A DNA stretch of 64,000 nt from CALCKU01 sp964654665 (lineage in GTDB: Bacteria; Pseudomonadota; Alphaproteobacteria; Caulobacterales; Maricaulaceae): contig CAZZKV010000014.1 in NCBI GenBank assembly GCA_964654665.1, forward strand, positions 1 through 64,000. Reading direction: 5' to 3'. The translations under genes and the position numbers were made by a program. The notes beneath the pieces were generated by a model, which worked only from the letters and a program-made list of their open reading frames with translations, did not search any database and was not told the DNA's origin. Below, in pieces: positions 8,612 to 18,684 of this stretch (position 1 is the first letter of the stretch; each line of letters opens with the position of its first letter).

Positions 8612-11320
8612 GTGAACGCACCCATCAAAAAACCAGCCCCTGACGCTAAAGTTACGCCCATGATGGCGCAATTTATGACGATCAAATCTGACGTCGGGGA
8701 TGATGCGCTGCTGTTTTACCGTATGGGTGATTTTTACGAGCTGTTTTTTGACGATGCGGTGAAAGCCGCTGCCGCTTTGGATATTGCCTTAACGAAACGC
8801 GGTAAACATAAAGGCGTGGATATTCCGATGTGCGGTGTACCGGTTCATGCCGCTGAATCCTATTTACAGCGCCTGATCAAAAAAGGGTTTCGCGTGGCAG
8901 TTTGCGAGCAAATGGAAGACCCGAAGGCGGCTAAAAAACGGGGATCAAAATCGGTTGTTCGCCGCGAAGTCGTGCGTCTTGTCACCCCCGGAACGCTCAC
9001 GGAAGATAGTTTGTTGGATGCGCGCGGAAGTAATTATATCCTTAGTCTTGCGCAGACCCATGCAGGGGATTTTGCACTAGCTTGGGCCGATGTGTCTGAT
9101 GGTGTTTTTCACGTTTGCGACGTACCGCCCGAACGTCTTGCCAGTGAAATAGCGGCTTTATCACCCCGGGAAATTATTCTCAGCGAAACGCAATATTATC
9201 AGCCTGACTTCATGCAAGGCTTAGTGTTATCGGATGGAATAGCGCTCACGCCCCTGCCGCCAACAAAATTTGATGCTCGCAATAGTCGGCGGCGGTTAGA
9301 AGACCGGTTTTCTGTTGCCAGTCTTGATGGCTATGGGGATTATTCCAAAGCTGAAATTTCTGCCGCGGGGTCTCTCCTTGATTATTTAACGCTAACGCAG
9401 GCTGGCAGCCCGGTACAGCTCTCGCCGCCGCGCCGGCGTTTAGCGTCCGGTTTTATGGCTATTGATCCGGCGACCCGTGCAAGCCTTGAAATTGACCGAA
9501 CACAACAAGGCCGCCGCCAAGGTTCGCTCCTTGCTGTTATTGATAAAACAGTAACCGGCGCCGGGGCGCGGTTATTGGCCAGTTCTGTGGCGCGTCCTTT
9601 GGTCGACCGCCTGCAAATTAATGAACGGCTGGATGCCGTTGAATTTTTTGTTAATGAGAGTGCGCATCGCGGCACCATGCGTATGCATCTAAAATCTGTT
9701 GGTGATATAGCCAGAGCTGTCTCGCGTTTGGCTTTGGGACGGGGCGGCCCTCGCGATGTTTTGACATTGGGGTCGGGTTTATTGTCTGGCGAAACGATTA
9801 ACGCCTATTTTGCCGGATTTCCAGCCTTGCAGAGCGAAGGCCAAATGCCGGGCAGTTTAAATGCCGCGCTGTTGGCCATTAGTCTTGCCGATAAAGGGAC
9901 ATTGGGCGCTTTGGCCCGTGATATTCGTAAAGCCTTTAAAGAGAGCCCGCCTATGATGGCGCGCGATGGTGGTTTTGTTAAGCCGGGGTGGTCACACGAA
10001 CTTGATGAATTATTAAATCTACGAGACGACAGCCGCCGTCTTGTGGCTAGTTTGCAAGCCGATTATGCCCGCCAAACGCATATTCCAACATTGAAAATAA
10101 AACATAATAATGTGCTGGGGTATTTTATTGAAGTAACTCCAAAATATGCTGATGATATGTTATCTAAAGGTGCCGATAGCCCTTTTATTCATCGCCAGAC
10201 ATTGGTGTCTGCCGTGCGGTTTACCACGACAGAGCTTGCGGAACTGGATAGTAAAATTTCCGGTGCTGGTGATAAGGTATTGGCCATTGAAATGGATATC
10301 TTCAATCAATTTTCTGGCCGTATAACAGCCCTGTCCGAACTCATCCGAGCAGCTGCTCAGGGATTCGCGCAGCTTGATATGATGAGCGCTCTGGCGGAAT
10401 GGGCCGTTGATTATAACGCAGTGCGTCCCGTGGTCGATGACAGTTTGTCCTTGGAGATACGGGACGGGCGACACCCTGTTGTTGAAGCGGCTTTAAAAAA
10501 ATCCGGAGATGCGGCCTTTACGCCTAATCATTGCCAATTGGATGGCAGCGGAGTTTCGGCGGCGCGGCTTACAATTATTACAGGCCCTAATATGGCCGGA
10601 AAATCAACTTATCTTCGTCAAAATGCTTTGATGTTTATTCTGGCTCAGGCCGGAAGTTTTGTGCCTGCAAGCGCGGCACGTATTGGGATAGCGGATCGGC
10701 TTTTCTCGCGCGTGGGGGCATCGGATGACTTATCAAAAGGACGGTCGACATTTATGACAGAAATGATTGAAACGGCCGCAATTCTTAATCAAGCTGGCGA
10801 AAAATCCTTTGTGATTTTAGATGAGATTGGCCGCGGAACAGCGACTTTTGATGGCTTATCCATTGCATGGGCAACAGCAGAACATTTACATATGGTCAAT
10901 CGCTCGCGAGCCCTATTTGCAACCCATTATCATGAGTTAACGGATTTGGCCGATAATCTGGTTGCCGCGAGTAATGCTTCATTGCGGGCCAAAGAATGGG
11001 ATGGAGATCTGATTTTTCTTCATGATGTGCAGCCTGGCGCTGCCGATAAATCTTATGGCGTTCAGGTTGCAAAATTAGCGGGTTTACCAATGGCCGCTGT
11101 GGACCGTGCCCGCGCAGTTCTAACACAATTAGAGTCGGATCATGACGGGGCAAAAGACAGTTTAGGCGGATTGCCCCTCTTTACAGCCGCCACCCCGCCA
11201 GCCAAAGTCAAACCCTCTGCGGTGGAATTGGCGCTCTCGCAGCTTGATATTGATGATCTCTCTCCGCGAGCCGCACATGAGCTGCTTTATGATTTAAAGG
11301 CGAAAGTACGGCCGCAATAA
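8612..11320 (+). CDS. mutS: DNA mismatch repair protein MutS
   Basis: MutS binds base mismatches and small loops and recruits MutL. The protein (902 residues) has the mismatch-reading F-Y-E motif at 41-43, connector, lever and clamp regions, Walker A TGPNMAGKST near 656-665, Walker B DEIGRGT near 736-742, and the ATHYHEL motif. Translation starts at a GTG at 8612, preceded by AGGCGA at a suitable distance. The stop overlaps the start of glnD (TAATG), so the two are probably coupled. mutS followed by glnD, murJ and trpS is an order I recall from Caulobacter-type genomes. Confidence 0.97.
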   Translation: MNAPIKKPAPDAKVTPMMAQFMTIKSDVGDDALLFYRMGDFYELFFDDAVKAAAALDIALTKRGKHKGVDIPMCGVPVHAAESYLQRLIKKGFRVAVCEQMEDPKAAKKRGSKSVVRREVVRLVTPGTLTEDSLLDARGSNYILSLAQTHAGDFALAWADVSDGVFHVCDVPPERLASEIAALSPREIILSETQYYQPDFMQGLVLSDGIALTPLPPTKFDARNSRRRLEDRFSVASLDGYGDYSKAEISAAGSLLDYLTLTQAGSPVQLSPPRRRLASGFMAIDPATRASLEIDRTQQGRRQGSLLAVIDKTVTGAGARLLASSVARPLVDRLQINERLDAVEFFVNESAHRGTMRMHLKSVGDIARAVSRLALGRGGPRDVLTLGSGLLSGETINAYFAGFPALQSEGQMPGSLNAALLAISLADKGTLGALARDIRKAFKESPPMMARDGGFVKPGWSHELDELLNLRDDSRRLVASLQADYARQTHIPTLKIKHNNVLGYFIEVTPKYADDMLSKGADSPFIHRQTLVSAVRFTTTELAELDSKISGAGDKVLAIEMDIFNQFSGRITALSELIRAAAQGFAQLDMMSALAEWAVDYNAVRPVVDDSLSLEIRDGRHPVVEAALKKSGDAAFTPNHCQLDGSGVSAARLTIITGPNMAGKSTYLRQNALMFILAQAGSFVPASAARIGIADRLFSRVGASDDLSKGRSTFMTEMIETAAILNQAGEKSFVILDEIGRGTATFDGLSIAWATAEHLHMVNRSRALFATHYHELTDLADNLVAASNASLRAKEWDGDLIFLHDVQPGAADKSYGVQVAKLAGLPMAAVDRARAVLTQLESDHDGAKDSLGGLPLFTAATPPAKVKPSAVELALSQLDIDDLSPRAAHELLYDLKAKVRPQ

Positions 11321-14157
11321 TGGCACCCACATTTCCCAAACGACCCTTTTTGAAACGGCGAGCACAGTCCGATATTCCGCCGCGATTAGCTGCGCCTGAT
11401 AGTCAAATTGATGGAATCAAGTTACGGGAAAATTTAACGGCTATAGCTGAAAGTGGGTTACAGGTACGTGGTCAGGTTTTAGCATTATTAAAGTCAGAGC
11501 TTGATCAAGCGCTGGGTCAGGCCAAAGAATTATTCACCCAAGCCCGTATTGACGGCCTTGAATGTGCGCGCCTGATAGCGGCTATTCATGTTGAGATTGT
11601 GACGGCTCTTTATGATTTTACGACAATACATGTTGTAAGGGCCTCCAATCCAACCCGAGCAGAAACTATGGCGCTCTGTGCTGTGGGCGGGTTTGGGCGC
11701 GGAGAAATGGCTCCGCATTCCGATCTCGATTTATTGTTCTTAATGGCTGATAAAAAAGGGTCGGCTTTTACAGAAAATGTTACGGAGTATATTCTGTATA
11801 TGCTCTGGGATTTGGGTCTGAAAGTGGGACATGCCACCCGTACAATTGATCAATCCATCAAGCTGGCAAAAGAGGATCAAACCATATTGACCTCGCTTTT
11901 GGATTTACAATATTTATGCGGCGAAGAAGATTTGGCTACGGCGCTATTTTCCAAATTTGCCAAAGATATTACACGCGGAAAAGGACGGGCCTATATTTCG
12001 GCGAAATTGGAAGAGCGTGATATTCGCCATGCCCGCGAAGGGAATACGCGCTATGTGATTGAACCGAATATCAAAGAAGGTAAAGGCGGGTTGCGTGACC
12101 TTCATGTGCTCTATTGGATTGCCCGGTTTTTGGACCGGGACGGGAAAATTATCGATCCGCAACGCGCGCAAGATTATGTCGATATGGGATTGTTCGACGA
12201 ACGTGCTGCAACCCGGTTTGTACGTGCGGCAGATTTTTTGTGGCGCGCGCGTATTCATCTGCATTGGACCTCGGCACGTCCGACAGAAAATCTCTCTTTT
12301 GACAAACAAACACTTCTCGCGCGCCATATGGGCCATGCATCAGGTCCGGTTGAAGAGGCTGTTGAAAAATTTATGCGTGAATATTTTACCAATGCGCGCG
12401 AAGTAGGGGCCTTAACGCGTATCGCCTGTGCCAAGCTTGAGGCAGATAATGCAATCCGCTTGCCGCGCGGTATTGATAATATTTTGCCAAGCTCGCGCCG
12501 CAATCTTAAAGAAGCAGGATTATTTTTAGACCATGGGCGGCTATCATTTGAGGACCCCATGCAATTGCGTGATGATCCGGCGCTCATTATGCGCCTGTTT
12601 TCTGTTGCGGGGCAGCGTAATGTCGATATTCATCCCGATGCGCTTAATGCCATCGATTTTCGGCGTAATCTCATCGATAATGACTTTCGCCGAAACCCTG
12701 AGATCGCTAAGATATTTGATGATATATTACTTAAGTCGAAGGCCCCTTACGGCACATTAAAATTAATGAATGAAGCCGGAGTCTTGGGGCGGTATATACT
12801 GGAATTTGGCGGTATTGTCGCGCGAACCCAATTTAATATGCATCATGCCTATACGGTAGATGAACATACATTACGGCTGGTGAATTATTTCCATGACATA
12901 GAGAGCGGTGAATTGGCCGATGAGAACCCTGTGGCAACTGAGCTTGTCAAAGGGTTTTCAGTATCCGAGCGCCGCTGTCTTTATTTGACCTGTCTTTTAC
13001 ATGATACGGGCAAAGGGGTCGGGGACCAATGTATCGAAGGTGCGCGCCTATCACGGCGAGCTTGTCGTCGGCTTGGACTAACGCAGGATGAAATAGAAAC
13101 TGTTGCATGGCTTGTCCGATCCCATCTTGATATGAGTGAAACAGCTCAGCGCCGTGATATTTCGGATCCCGAGACTATTGCTGATTTTTCAGGCCGTGTG
13201 GGCTCATTTGAACGGCTCAAAATGCTTTATCTATTAACTATTGTTGATATTCGCGCTGTGGGCCCCGGTATTTGGAACGATTGGAAAGGTGTTTTGCTTC
13301 GCGATTTATTTCGCGCTGCTTCTAATTATTTAGACGGGAAGGCCGAACTTGAACCCTCTGCCAAAGCCAGTGCCATAAAAGCGCAATTTGCTGAACGTTT
13401 GCCCGGCGGTATGGCGGCGCGTATTGCATCTATAACGGATGAACTTGGCGATGCTTATTGGCTTGGTTTTGATATGGCTGACCTTGTGCGTCATGCCCGA
13501 TTTTATGCGGGAGCCCTTGATATTGAAGATAATATTGCTGTTCAAACCCGGGTTGATAAACCACGCGATATTACAGAATTGTGGGTTCTGGCACAAGATA
13601 GGGCGGGTTTGTTTTCTGATTTAACCTTAGCGATTTCCGCCTGTGGAGCCTCCATTACAGGGGCCCGTCTTTATACAGGCGAAAATGGTCGCGTTATGAA
13701 TGTTTATTATTTGCAAAATAATGAAGGCTTGGCCTTCGGGCGTGTGAGCGAGCATCTATTGGATAGTTTGCGTGCGCGGGCCCACAGGGCGGCTGTTGGC
13801 AATATTGACGGGTTGAAAATTCCTACTGGACTGGCGTCGAAACGGGCTGGGGCTATTCCTGTAAGGCCAAAGGTTAAATTTCTTGATACGGCATCTGGCG
13901 ATGCCTGTATTATTGAAATCGAGGGGCGTGACCGCCCCGGTCTTCTATATGCGCTGGCGGCATCTCTTTATGAGGCCGAGTTGGATGTGCTATCGGCGCA
14001 TGTTGAAAATGTCGGGGAAAAAGCCATTGATGCTTTTTATGTCCAGCGTAAAGATGGACGCGGCGTGAGTGCTGGACAACGCAAAAAAATGCGCAGCATA
14101 TTATTGGATATATTAGGCCATAGCCAAGCGCCTCCTCGTAAAACGGCAGTGGCTTGA
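11320..14157 (+). CDS. glnD: Bifunctional [protein-PII] uridylyltransferase / uridylyl-removing enzyme
   Basis: GlnD senses glutamine and adds or removes UMP on PII proteins, controlling nitrogen assimilation. The 945-residue protein shows the nucleotidyltransferase motif GGFGRGE (about 122-128) with the S-D-x-D metal ligands, an HD phosphohydrolase domain (DEHTL; H561-D562 in LLHDTGKG), and two C-terminal ACT domains (about 750-815 and 863-930). An oddity: the usual G-D-H-S after the HD motif reads G-D-Q-C, with Q570 in place of a histidine that is normally well conserved, which may weaken the uridylyl-removing activity. Its start overlaps the mutS stop and its stop overlaps the murJ start. 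Confidence 0.95.
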   Translation: MAPTFPKRPFLKRRAQSDIPPRLAAPDSQIDGIKLRENLTAIAESGLQVRGQVLALLKSELDQALGQAKELFTQARIDGLECARLIAAIHVEIVTALYDFTTIHVVRASNPTRAETMALCAVGGFGRGEMAPHSDLDLLFLMADKKGSAFTENVTEYILYMLWDLGLKVGHATRTIDQSIKLAKEDQTILTSLLDLQYLCGEEDLATALFSKFAKDITRGKGRAYISAKLEERDIRHAREGNTRYVIEPNIKEGKGGLRDLHVLYWIARFLDRDGKIIDPQRAQDYVDMGLFDERAATRFVRAADFLWRARIHLHWTSARPTENLSFDKQTLLARHMGHASGPVEEAVEKFMREYFTNAREVGALTRIACAKLEADNAIRLPRGIDNILPSSRRNLKEAGLFLDHGRLSFEDPMQLRDDPALIMRLFSVAGQRNVDIHPDALNAIDFRRNLIDNDFRRNPEIAKIFDDILLKSKAPYGTLKLMNEAGVLGRYILEFGGIVARTQFNMHHAYTVDEHTLRLVNYFHDIESGELADENPVATELVKGFSVSERRCLYLTCLLHDTGKGVGDQCIEGARLSRRACRRLGLTQDEIETVAWLVRSHLDMSETAQRRDISDPETIADFSGRVGSFERLKMLYLLTIVDIRAVGPGIWNDWKGVLLRDLFRAASNYLDGKAELEPSAKASAIKAQFAERLPGGMAARIASITDELGDAYWLGFDMADLVRHARFYAGALDIEDNIAVQTRVDKPRDITELWVLAQDRAGLFSDLTLAISACGASITGARLYTGENGRVMNVYYLQNNEGLAFGRVSEHLLDSLRARAHRAAVGNIDGLKIPTGLASKRAGAIPVRPKVKFLDTASGDACIIEIEGRDRPGLLYALAASLYEAELDVLSAHVENVGEKAIDAFYVQRKDGRGVSAGQRKKMRSILLDILGHSQAPPRKTAVA

Positions 14158-15734
14158 TGCGTTTGTTGCGTTCCACAGCTATCATCGGGTCCCTGACCCT
14201 TTTATCCCGTGTTTTAGGTCTTATACGTGACGTGTTATGGGCGAAATATTTAGGTGCGAGTGCGATTAATGATGCCCTTATTACAGCTGTAAAATTACCT
14301 AATCTGTTCCGCCGCATGTTTGCGGAAGGCGCGTTTAATGCTGCCTTTGTTCCGCTTTATGCCAGACGTATAGAATTGGAGGGTGAAGAGGCCGCCGCTG
14401 AATTTGCCGGCGAAGCTTTATCGGCTCTTTTTATGTTGGTGGCAGCCATTGTTATTATTTTCCAGCTTACAATGCCATGGACGTTGAATATTATTGGCGG
14501 AGGGCTTGAAAAAACATCACCCGTGACCGGTGGCTTAACCCCATATAGCCTTGGCGTTATTTATGCTCGCCTGACCATGCCATATTTATTGTTGATGTCT
14601 ATGGCGGCGCTGTTTTCCGGCGTTTTAAATACCCGTAATTATTTTGCAATGGCTGCTTTTGTGCCGGTTTTGCTTAATCTTGTCTGGATATCACTTTTAT
14701 TGTTGGCCGGACGTATGGGCGTGTCCATGCAAGCCTTGGCCGGGTGGTTGGCCGTTGGTATGTCGGGCTCCGGTATCTTGCAAGCGGGGGCTTTATATTG
14801 GGCCATTAAAAAGGCCAAAATAGCCTTGCCATTTTTACGTCCCCGCCTGACCCCGGCGGTTAGGCGGTTATTTGTTTTGGGCGTTCCGGGTATGTTATCG
14901 GCGGGTATCACGCATATTAATTTAATGGTGAGCCACAGTATTGCGACGATACAGGAAGGCGCGGCCAGTTGGCTTTTTTACGCTGATCGGCTGTATCAAT
15001 TGCCGTTGGGAATGATTGGTATTGCTATGGGCATTGCTTTATTGCCAGCTCTATCGCGGCGCCTTCGGGGGGGAGATGAAAGTGGGGCCATGATGAGCAT
15101 GAACCGCGCGATGGAAATTGCCGCGTTAATGACCTTGCCGGCGACCATGGCGCTAGCGATTATGCCGGAATTTTTGATAGGCGGTTTGTTTGAACGCGGA
15201 CGGTTTTTAGCTTCAGATACGGCTCAAGTCGGTAAAGCGTTGAAAATGTTTGCCTATGGATTGCCCGCATTTGTTTTACTCAAAATATTAACGCCCGCAT
15301 TTTTCGCGCGCGAGAATACAAAAACGCCGATGATTTATGCGGCTCTTTCGGCCGTTATTAATCTGGGTCTGGGTGCGGGATTGTTTTTCACTGTTGGCTT
15401 TTTTGGCCTCGCACTCGCTACATCGTTTGCGGCTTGGGTGAATGTCATCTGTCTGGCTCTAATCCTGATCCGAAATCGTCATTTTGTTTTGGATCAGCGC
15501 TTGTTGGGTCGGTTGCCACGTATTGGATTAGCCGCTCTTTTAATGGGGCTTGCGCTCTGGCAAATCGTGCCGATTGCCCGCCCATTTTTGACCGGGTCCA
15601 TATTGCAAGACTATATTACATTGGCGATTGTGTGCGGCCTTGGTTTTGCCGTTTACTGTCTATGTATTTTATTGCTCGGCGCGCTGGATATGTCCGATTT
15701 CAAGGATGCCTTTAAAAAACCGCCACTTGCATAG
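14157..15734 (+). CDS. murJ: Lipid II flippase MurJ (MviN)
   Basis: MurJ flips the peptidoglycan precursor lipid II across the inner membrane. The 525-residue protein is almost entirely hydrophobic helices (about 14) and carries the family's N-terminal RVLGLIRD and the NLFRRMFAEGAFNAAFVP block. The ATG at 14157 overlaps the glnD stop (TGATG); a TTG one codon earlier is possible but less likely. The next gene is trpS, 59 bases downstream. Confidence 0.95.
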   Translation: MRLLRSTAIIGSLTLLSRVLGLIRDVLWAKYLGASAINDALITAVKLPNLFRRMFAEGAFNAAFVPLYARRIELEGEEAAAEFAGEALSALFMLVAAIVIIFQLTMPWTLNIIGGGLEKTSPVTGGLTPYSLGVIYARLTMPYLLLMSMAALFSGVLNTRNYFAMAAFVPVLLNLVWISLLLLAGRMGVSMQALAGWLAVGMSGSGILQAGALYWAIKKAKIALPFLRPRLTPAVRRLFVLGVPGMLSAGITHINLMVSHSIATIQEGAASWLFYADRLYQLPLGMIGIAMGIALLPALSRRLRGGDESGAMMSMNRAMEIAALMTLPATMALAIMPEFLIGGLFERGRFLASDTAQVGKALKMFAYGLPAFVLLKILTPAFFARENTKTPMIYAALSAVINLGLGAGLFFTVGFFGLALATSFAAWVNVICLALILIRNRHFVLDQRLLGRLPRIGLAALLMGLALWQIVPIARPFLTGSILQDYITLAIVCGLGFAVYCLCILLLGALDMSDFKDAFKKPPLA

Positions 15735-15793
15735 AGTGACTTGCGAAAACCCGTAGCAATGCTAAAAGCCGCTCCCTATCGAAGGCGAATATT

Positions 15794-16825
15794 ATGAGTG
15801 ATACTCCTGCAATCTATACCGGCGCGGATCGGGTTTTTTCTGGCGTGCAGCCCTCAGGTGATTTGCATCTTGGTAATTATCTTGGCGCGCTTAAGACATT
15901 TGTGGCTTTGCAAGATGATATGGATTGTATTTATTGTATTGTTGACCTTCATGCGATTACCGTTTGGCAAGACCCGACAAAATTAGCTGAGCAGACGCGC
16001 CATATTGCGGCGGCTTATCTGGCCTCTGGCGTCGATTCGAACAAAGCTATTGTGTATAATCAATCGGCTGTGCGGGCGCATACCGAACTGGCATGGTATT
16101 TTAATTGTATTGCGAGGATTGGCTGGCTTAATCGTATGACACAATTCAAAGATAAAGCAGGAAAGAACTCCGAGAAAATGTCGGTGGGTCTTTATGATTA
16201 CCCTGTTTTACAAGCGGCTGATATTCTGGCGTTTAAAGCCACCCATGTTCCGGTTGGCGAAGACCAAAAACAACATCTGGAATTAACGCGTGATATAGCT
16301 GCCAAATTTAATCATGACTTTGATACGCCCGGTTTTTTCCCGCTTTGCGAACCTGTGATTAAAGGTCCCGGGGCCAAGGTGATGAGCTTGCGCGATGGCA
16401 CTGCAAAAATGTCGAAATCAGACCCGTCTGATAATTCACGTATAAACTTAACCGACGATGCGGATATGATTGCCAAAAAGATCCGTAAAGCGAAAACCGA
16501 TTCGGGCGAAATTCCAGCCACTAAGGATGAACTGAACGGCCGTCCAGAAGTTGCCAATTTAGTGGGTATTTATGCTGCGCTGTCCGGTATGGATGACACG
16601 GCTGTTTTAACGGAATATGCGGGTCAGGGCTTTGGCGTTTTCAAACCGGCTTTAGCGGATTTAGCCGTTGAGAAATTACGACCTATAACAGATTTAATGA
16701 CGCGTTACCTCGCGGACCCAGAGGAAATAGATCGTGTTTTGGCATCGGGAGCGGACCGTGCCAATAGTATTACAAATCCCATTCTGGCTGAAGTGCGCAG
16801 AATTATTGGTTTTTCTGGAGCTTAA
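15794..16825 (+). CDS. trpS: Tryptophanyl-tRNA synthetase
   Basis: This class I aminoacyl-tRNA synthetase charges tRNA-Trp. The HIGH-type motif appears as GVQPSGDLHLGNYLGAL (about 17-33) and the KMSKS motif as AKMSKSDPSD (about 203-212). Length, 343 residues, is typical for the bacterial enzyme. The start codon follows a GAAGGCGAA ribosome-binding region. The gene for a copper chaperone lipoprotein begins one base after the stop, so the two are likely on one transcript. Confidence 0.97.
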   Translation: MSDTPAIYTGADRVFSGVQPSGDLHLGNYLGALKTFVALQDDMDCIYCIVDLHAITVWQDPTKLAEQTRHIAAAYLASGVDSNKAIVYNQSAVRAHTELAWYFNCIARIGWLNRMTQFKDKAGKNSEKMSVGLYDYPVLQAADILAFKATHVPVGEDQKQHLELTRDIAAKFNHDFDTPGFFPLCEPVIKGPGAKVMSLRDGTAKMSKSDPSDNSRINLTDDADMIAKKIRKAKTDSGEIPATKDELNGRPEVANLVGIYAALSGMDDTAVLTEYAGQGFGVFKPALADLAVEKLRPITDLMTRYLADPEEIDRVLASGADRANSITNPILAEVRRIIGFSGA

Positions 16826-16826
16826 T

Positions 16827-17327
16827 ATGCGGTTATTTTTTATAATGATTATGGGGTTTGTTTTATCGGCCTGTTCAGGCGAGCATAAGATGGGTCATGG
16901 CGATGGATCGCATCACGGCGGTATAATGATTGACCATGTCAATGTGCAGCCGCCTTTTCCAGGTCGTGATGTTTCGGCGGCGTTTTTTACAGTAATAAAT
17001 CACGGCGAGGCTGACCGTCTTATTGCGGTTAAATCGGATATTTCGGATAAGACCGAACTCCATAACCATATTGATGATAAAGGTGTGATGAAGATGCGCC
17101 GCGTCGAAGGAGTGGATATTGCCAAAGGAGGAACGTTAGTTTTTAAACCGGGCAGCTATCATGTGATGATGTTTGAAAGTCAGATCGCGGACAATAAAAC
17201 CGAAACTGAATTGACATTTATTTTTGAAAAATCTGATCCAATTACCATGAGGGTTCCGATTGGCGGGGATCATGATAACGGTGCAGATGAAGGCGCGGCG
17301 AAAAAAATGGACCATAGTAATCACTGA
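16827..17327 (+). CDS. PCu(A)C-type copper chaperone, lipoprotein
   Basis: This 166-residue envelope protein has a short signal peptide with a lipobox (L-S-A-C16), so it is probably lipid-anchored. The core matches the PCu(A)C/DUF461 fold that delivers copper to cytochrome oxidase: a T-E-L-H-N-H segment, G-V-M-K-M-R and P-G-S-Y-H-V-M-M-F, containing the histidine and methionine copper ligands. The family's H-x-M near the start of the site reads H-N-H here. Histidine-rich ends (HGDGSHHGG near the N terminus, DHSNH at the C terminus) may bind extra metal. The start at 16827 directly follows the trpS stop. Confidence 0.85.
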   Translation: MRLFFIMIMGFVLSACSGEHKMGHGDGSHHGGIMIDHVNVQPPFPGRDVSAAFFTVINHGEADRLIAVKSDISDKTELHNHIDDKGVMKMRRVEGVDIAKGGTLVFKPGSYHVMMFESQIADNKTETELTFIFEKSDPITMRVPIGGDHDNGADEGAAKKMDHSNH

Positions 17328-18600
17328 TGTTTTGACAGCCCGTGCGGCGGCGGTACGGGCCGTTGCTGACGTTCTGGCGCGGCAAATACCGCTTGAATTA
17401 GCCCTTTCAAACCAACTCGGCTATAATGCTATGGATAGCCGTGATAGGGCCTTTGCGCGCCTGATTTCGGCAACAACTTTTCGCCGTCTTGGCCAAATTG
17501 ACGGTGTGTTAAAAGCCTTTGTTAAACAGACGCCTCCGCGCCTTGTTATGGCGGCGTTACAAACAGGGGCCGCGCAAATTCTTTATTTGGGTACTCCCGC
17601 CCATGCTGCCGTTGGCGAGACTGTCGATCTTCTGAAGTCTAACCCTAAGACAAAAGGGTTTTCGGGTATGGTCAATGCTGTGCTGCGCCGAGTGAGTGAA
17701 CGGGGCCCAGCGCTTGCTGCCGCTATAGCTCCGCAGGAAAACCTGCCGAAATGGCTTCGGGTTTCATGGGAGAAAGCATATGGTCGGCCCGCAATGCGTA
17801 AAATGGCGCGTGCCGTTTTTTCTGACCCGCCGCTTGACTTGTCAGTAAGAGGGAATACTGCCGATTGGGCAAAGCGGCTGGATGGTGAGGTGATAGGGCC
17901 GCAAACCATACGCCTGCCGCATATTGGAACAGTGACAGATCTGGAAGGCTATGGCGAAGGTCAATGGTGGGCGCAAGATGTTGCCGCCAGCCTGCCTGTT
18001 GATATTTTAGGGGATGTATCAGGGCTCTCTGTGCTTGATATGTGCGCTGCGCCCGGCGGTAAGACATTACAATTAGCCTCGCGCGGAGCGCAAGTCACAG
18101 CCCTAGACCGTTCGGAAGACCGGCTTTTACGTATGAAAGATAATTTGGTACGAACAAGCTTGTCGGCTGAGTTAGTTTGCGCAGATGCCCGTGAATATAG
18201 CCATATCGACGGATTTGATATCGTCTTGCTGGATGCCCCCTGTAGTGCAACAGGTACATTTCGCCGGCATCCCGACGTTATTCACAATAAAACACCGCGT
18301 GATGTGCAATCTTTGGTCAAATTACAAAAACAACTTTTAAAAGCGGCAGCGGCGCTCGTAAAACAGGGCGGTAGCTTGGTATATTGTACCTGTTCTCTGC
18401 AAAAAGATGAGGGAGAAGACCGCGTTTCACACTTTTTGACAGATATGCCAGAATTTCGCCTTAATCCCATATTAACCGATTCAGTCTTGTCTATCCCGCA
18501 GTCGGTAACGGCTGAAGGATATATAAGGACCCAACCCCAATTTCTTGCAGAAAAAGGGGGCGTTGATGGGTTTTTTATTGCCCGGTTGGGACGTGAATAA
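17287..18600 (+). CDS. rsmB: 16S rRNA (cytosine-C5)-methyltransferase, RsmB family
   Basis: RsmB makes m5C967 in 16S rRNA. An N-terminal NusB-like RNA-binding domain (about 20-150) precedes the Rossmann methyltransferase, with the SAM-binding motif MCAAPGGKT, the motif IV catalytic cysteine in DAPCSATG and the second cysteine in VYCTCSLQ. The start is unsure: the ATG at 17287 gives 437 residues and overlaps the copper chaperone gene by 41 bases, while a TTG at 17332, just after that gene's stop, would begin exactly at the domain and fits the usual family length better. Related Fmu/NOL1 proteins are the only alternative call. Confidence 0.9.
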   Translation: MKARRKKWTIVITDVLTARAAAVRAVADVLARQIPLELALSNQLGYNAMDSRDRAFARLISATTFRRLGQIDGVLKAFVKQTPPRLVMAALQTGAAQILYLGTPAHAAVGETVDLLKSNPKTKGFSGMVNAVLRRVSERGPALAAAIAPQENLPKWLRVSWEKAYGRPAMRKMARAVFSDPPLDLSVRGNTADWAKRLDGEVIGPQTIRLPHIGTVTDLEGYGEGQWWAQDVAASLPVDILGDVSGLSVLDMCAAPGGKTLQLASRGAQVTALDRSEDRLLRMKDNLVRTSLSAELVCADAREYSHIDGFDIVLLDAPCSATGTFRRHPDVIHNKTPRDVQSLVKLQKQLLKAAAALVKQGGSLVYCTCSLQKDEGEDRVSHFLTDMPEFRLNPILTDSVLSIPQSVTAEGYIRTQPQFLAEKGGVDGFFIARLGRE

Positions 18601-18684
18601 GTCAGTTGTAAAGAGAAGATTCATCTTTATTGGCCTATTATTTGCAGAACATAACCGGAAATGTTTCAAAATGGGAGGCTCAAA

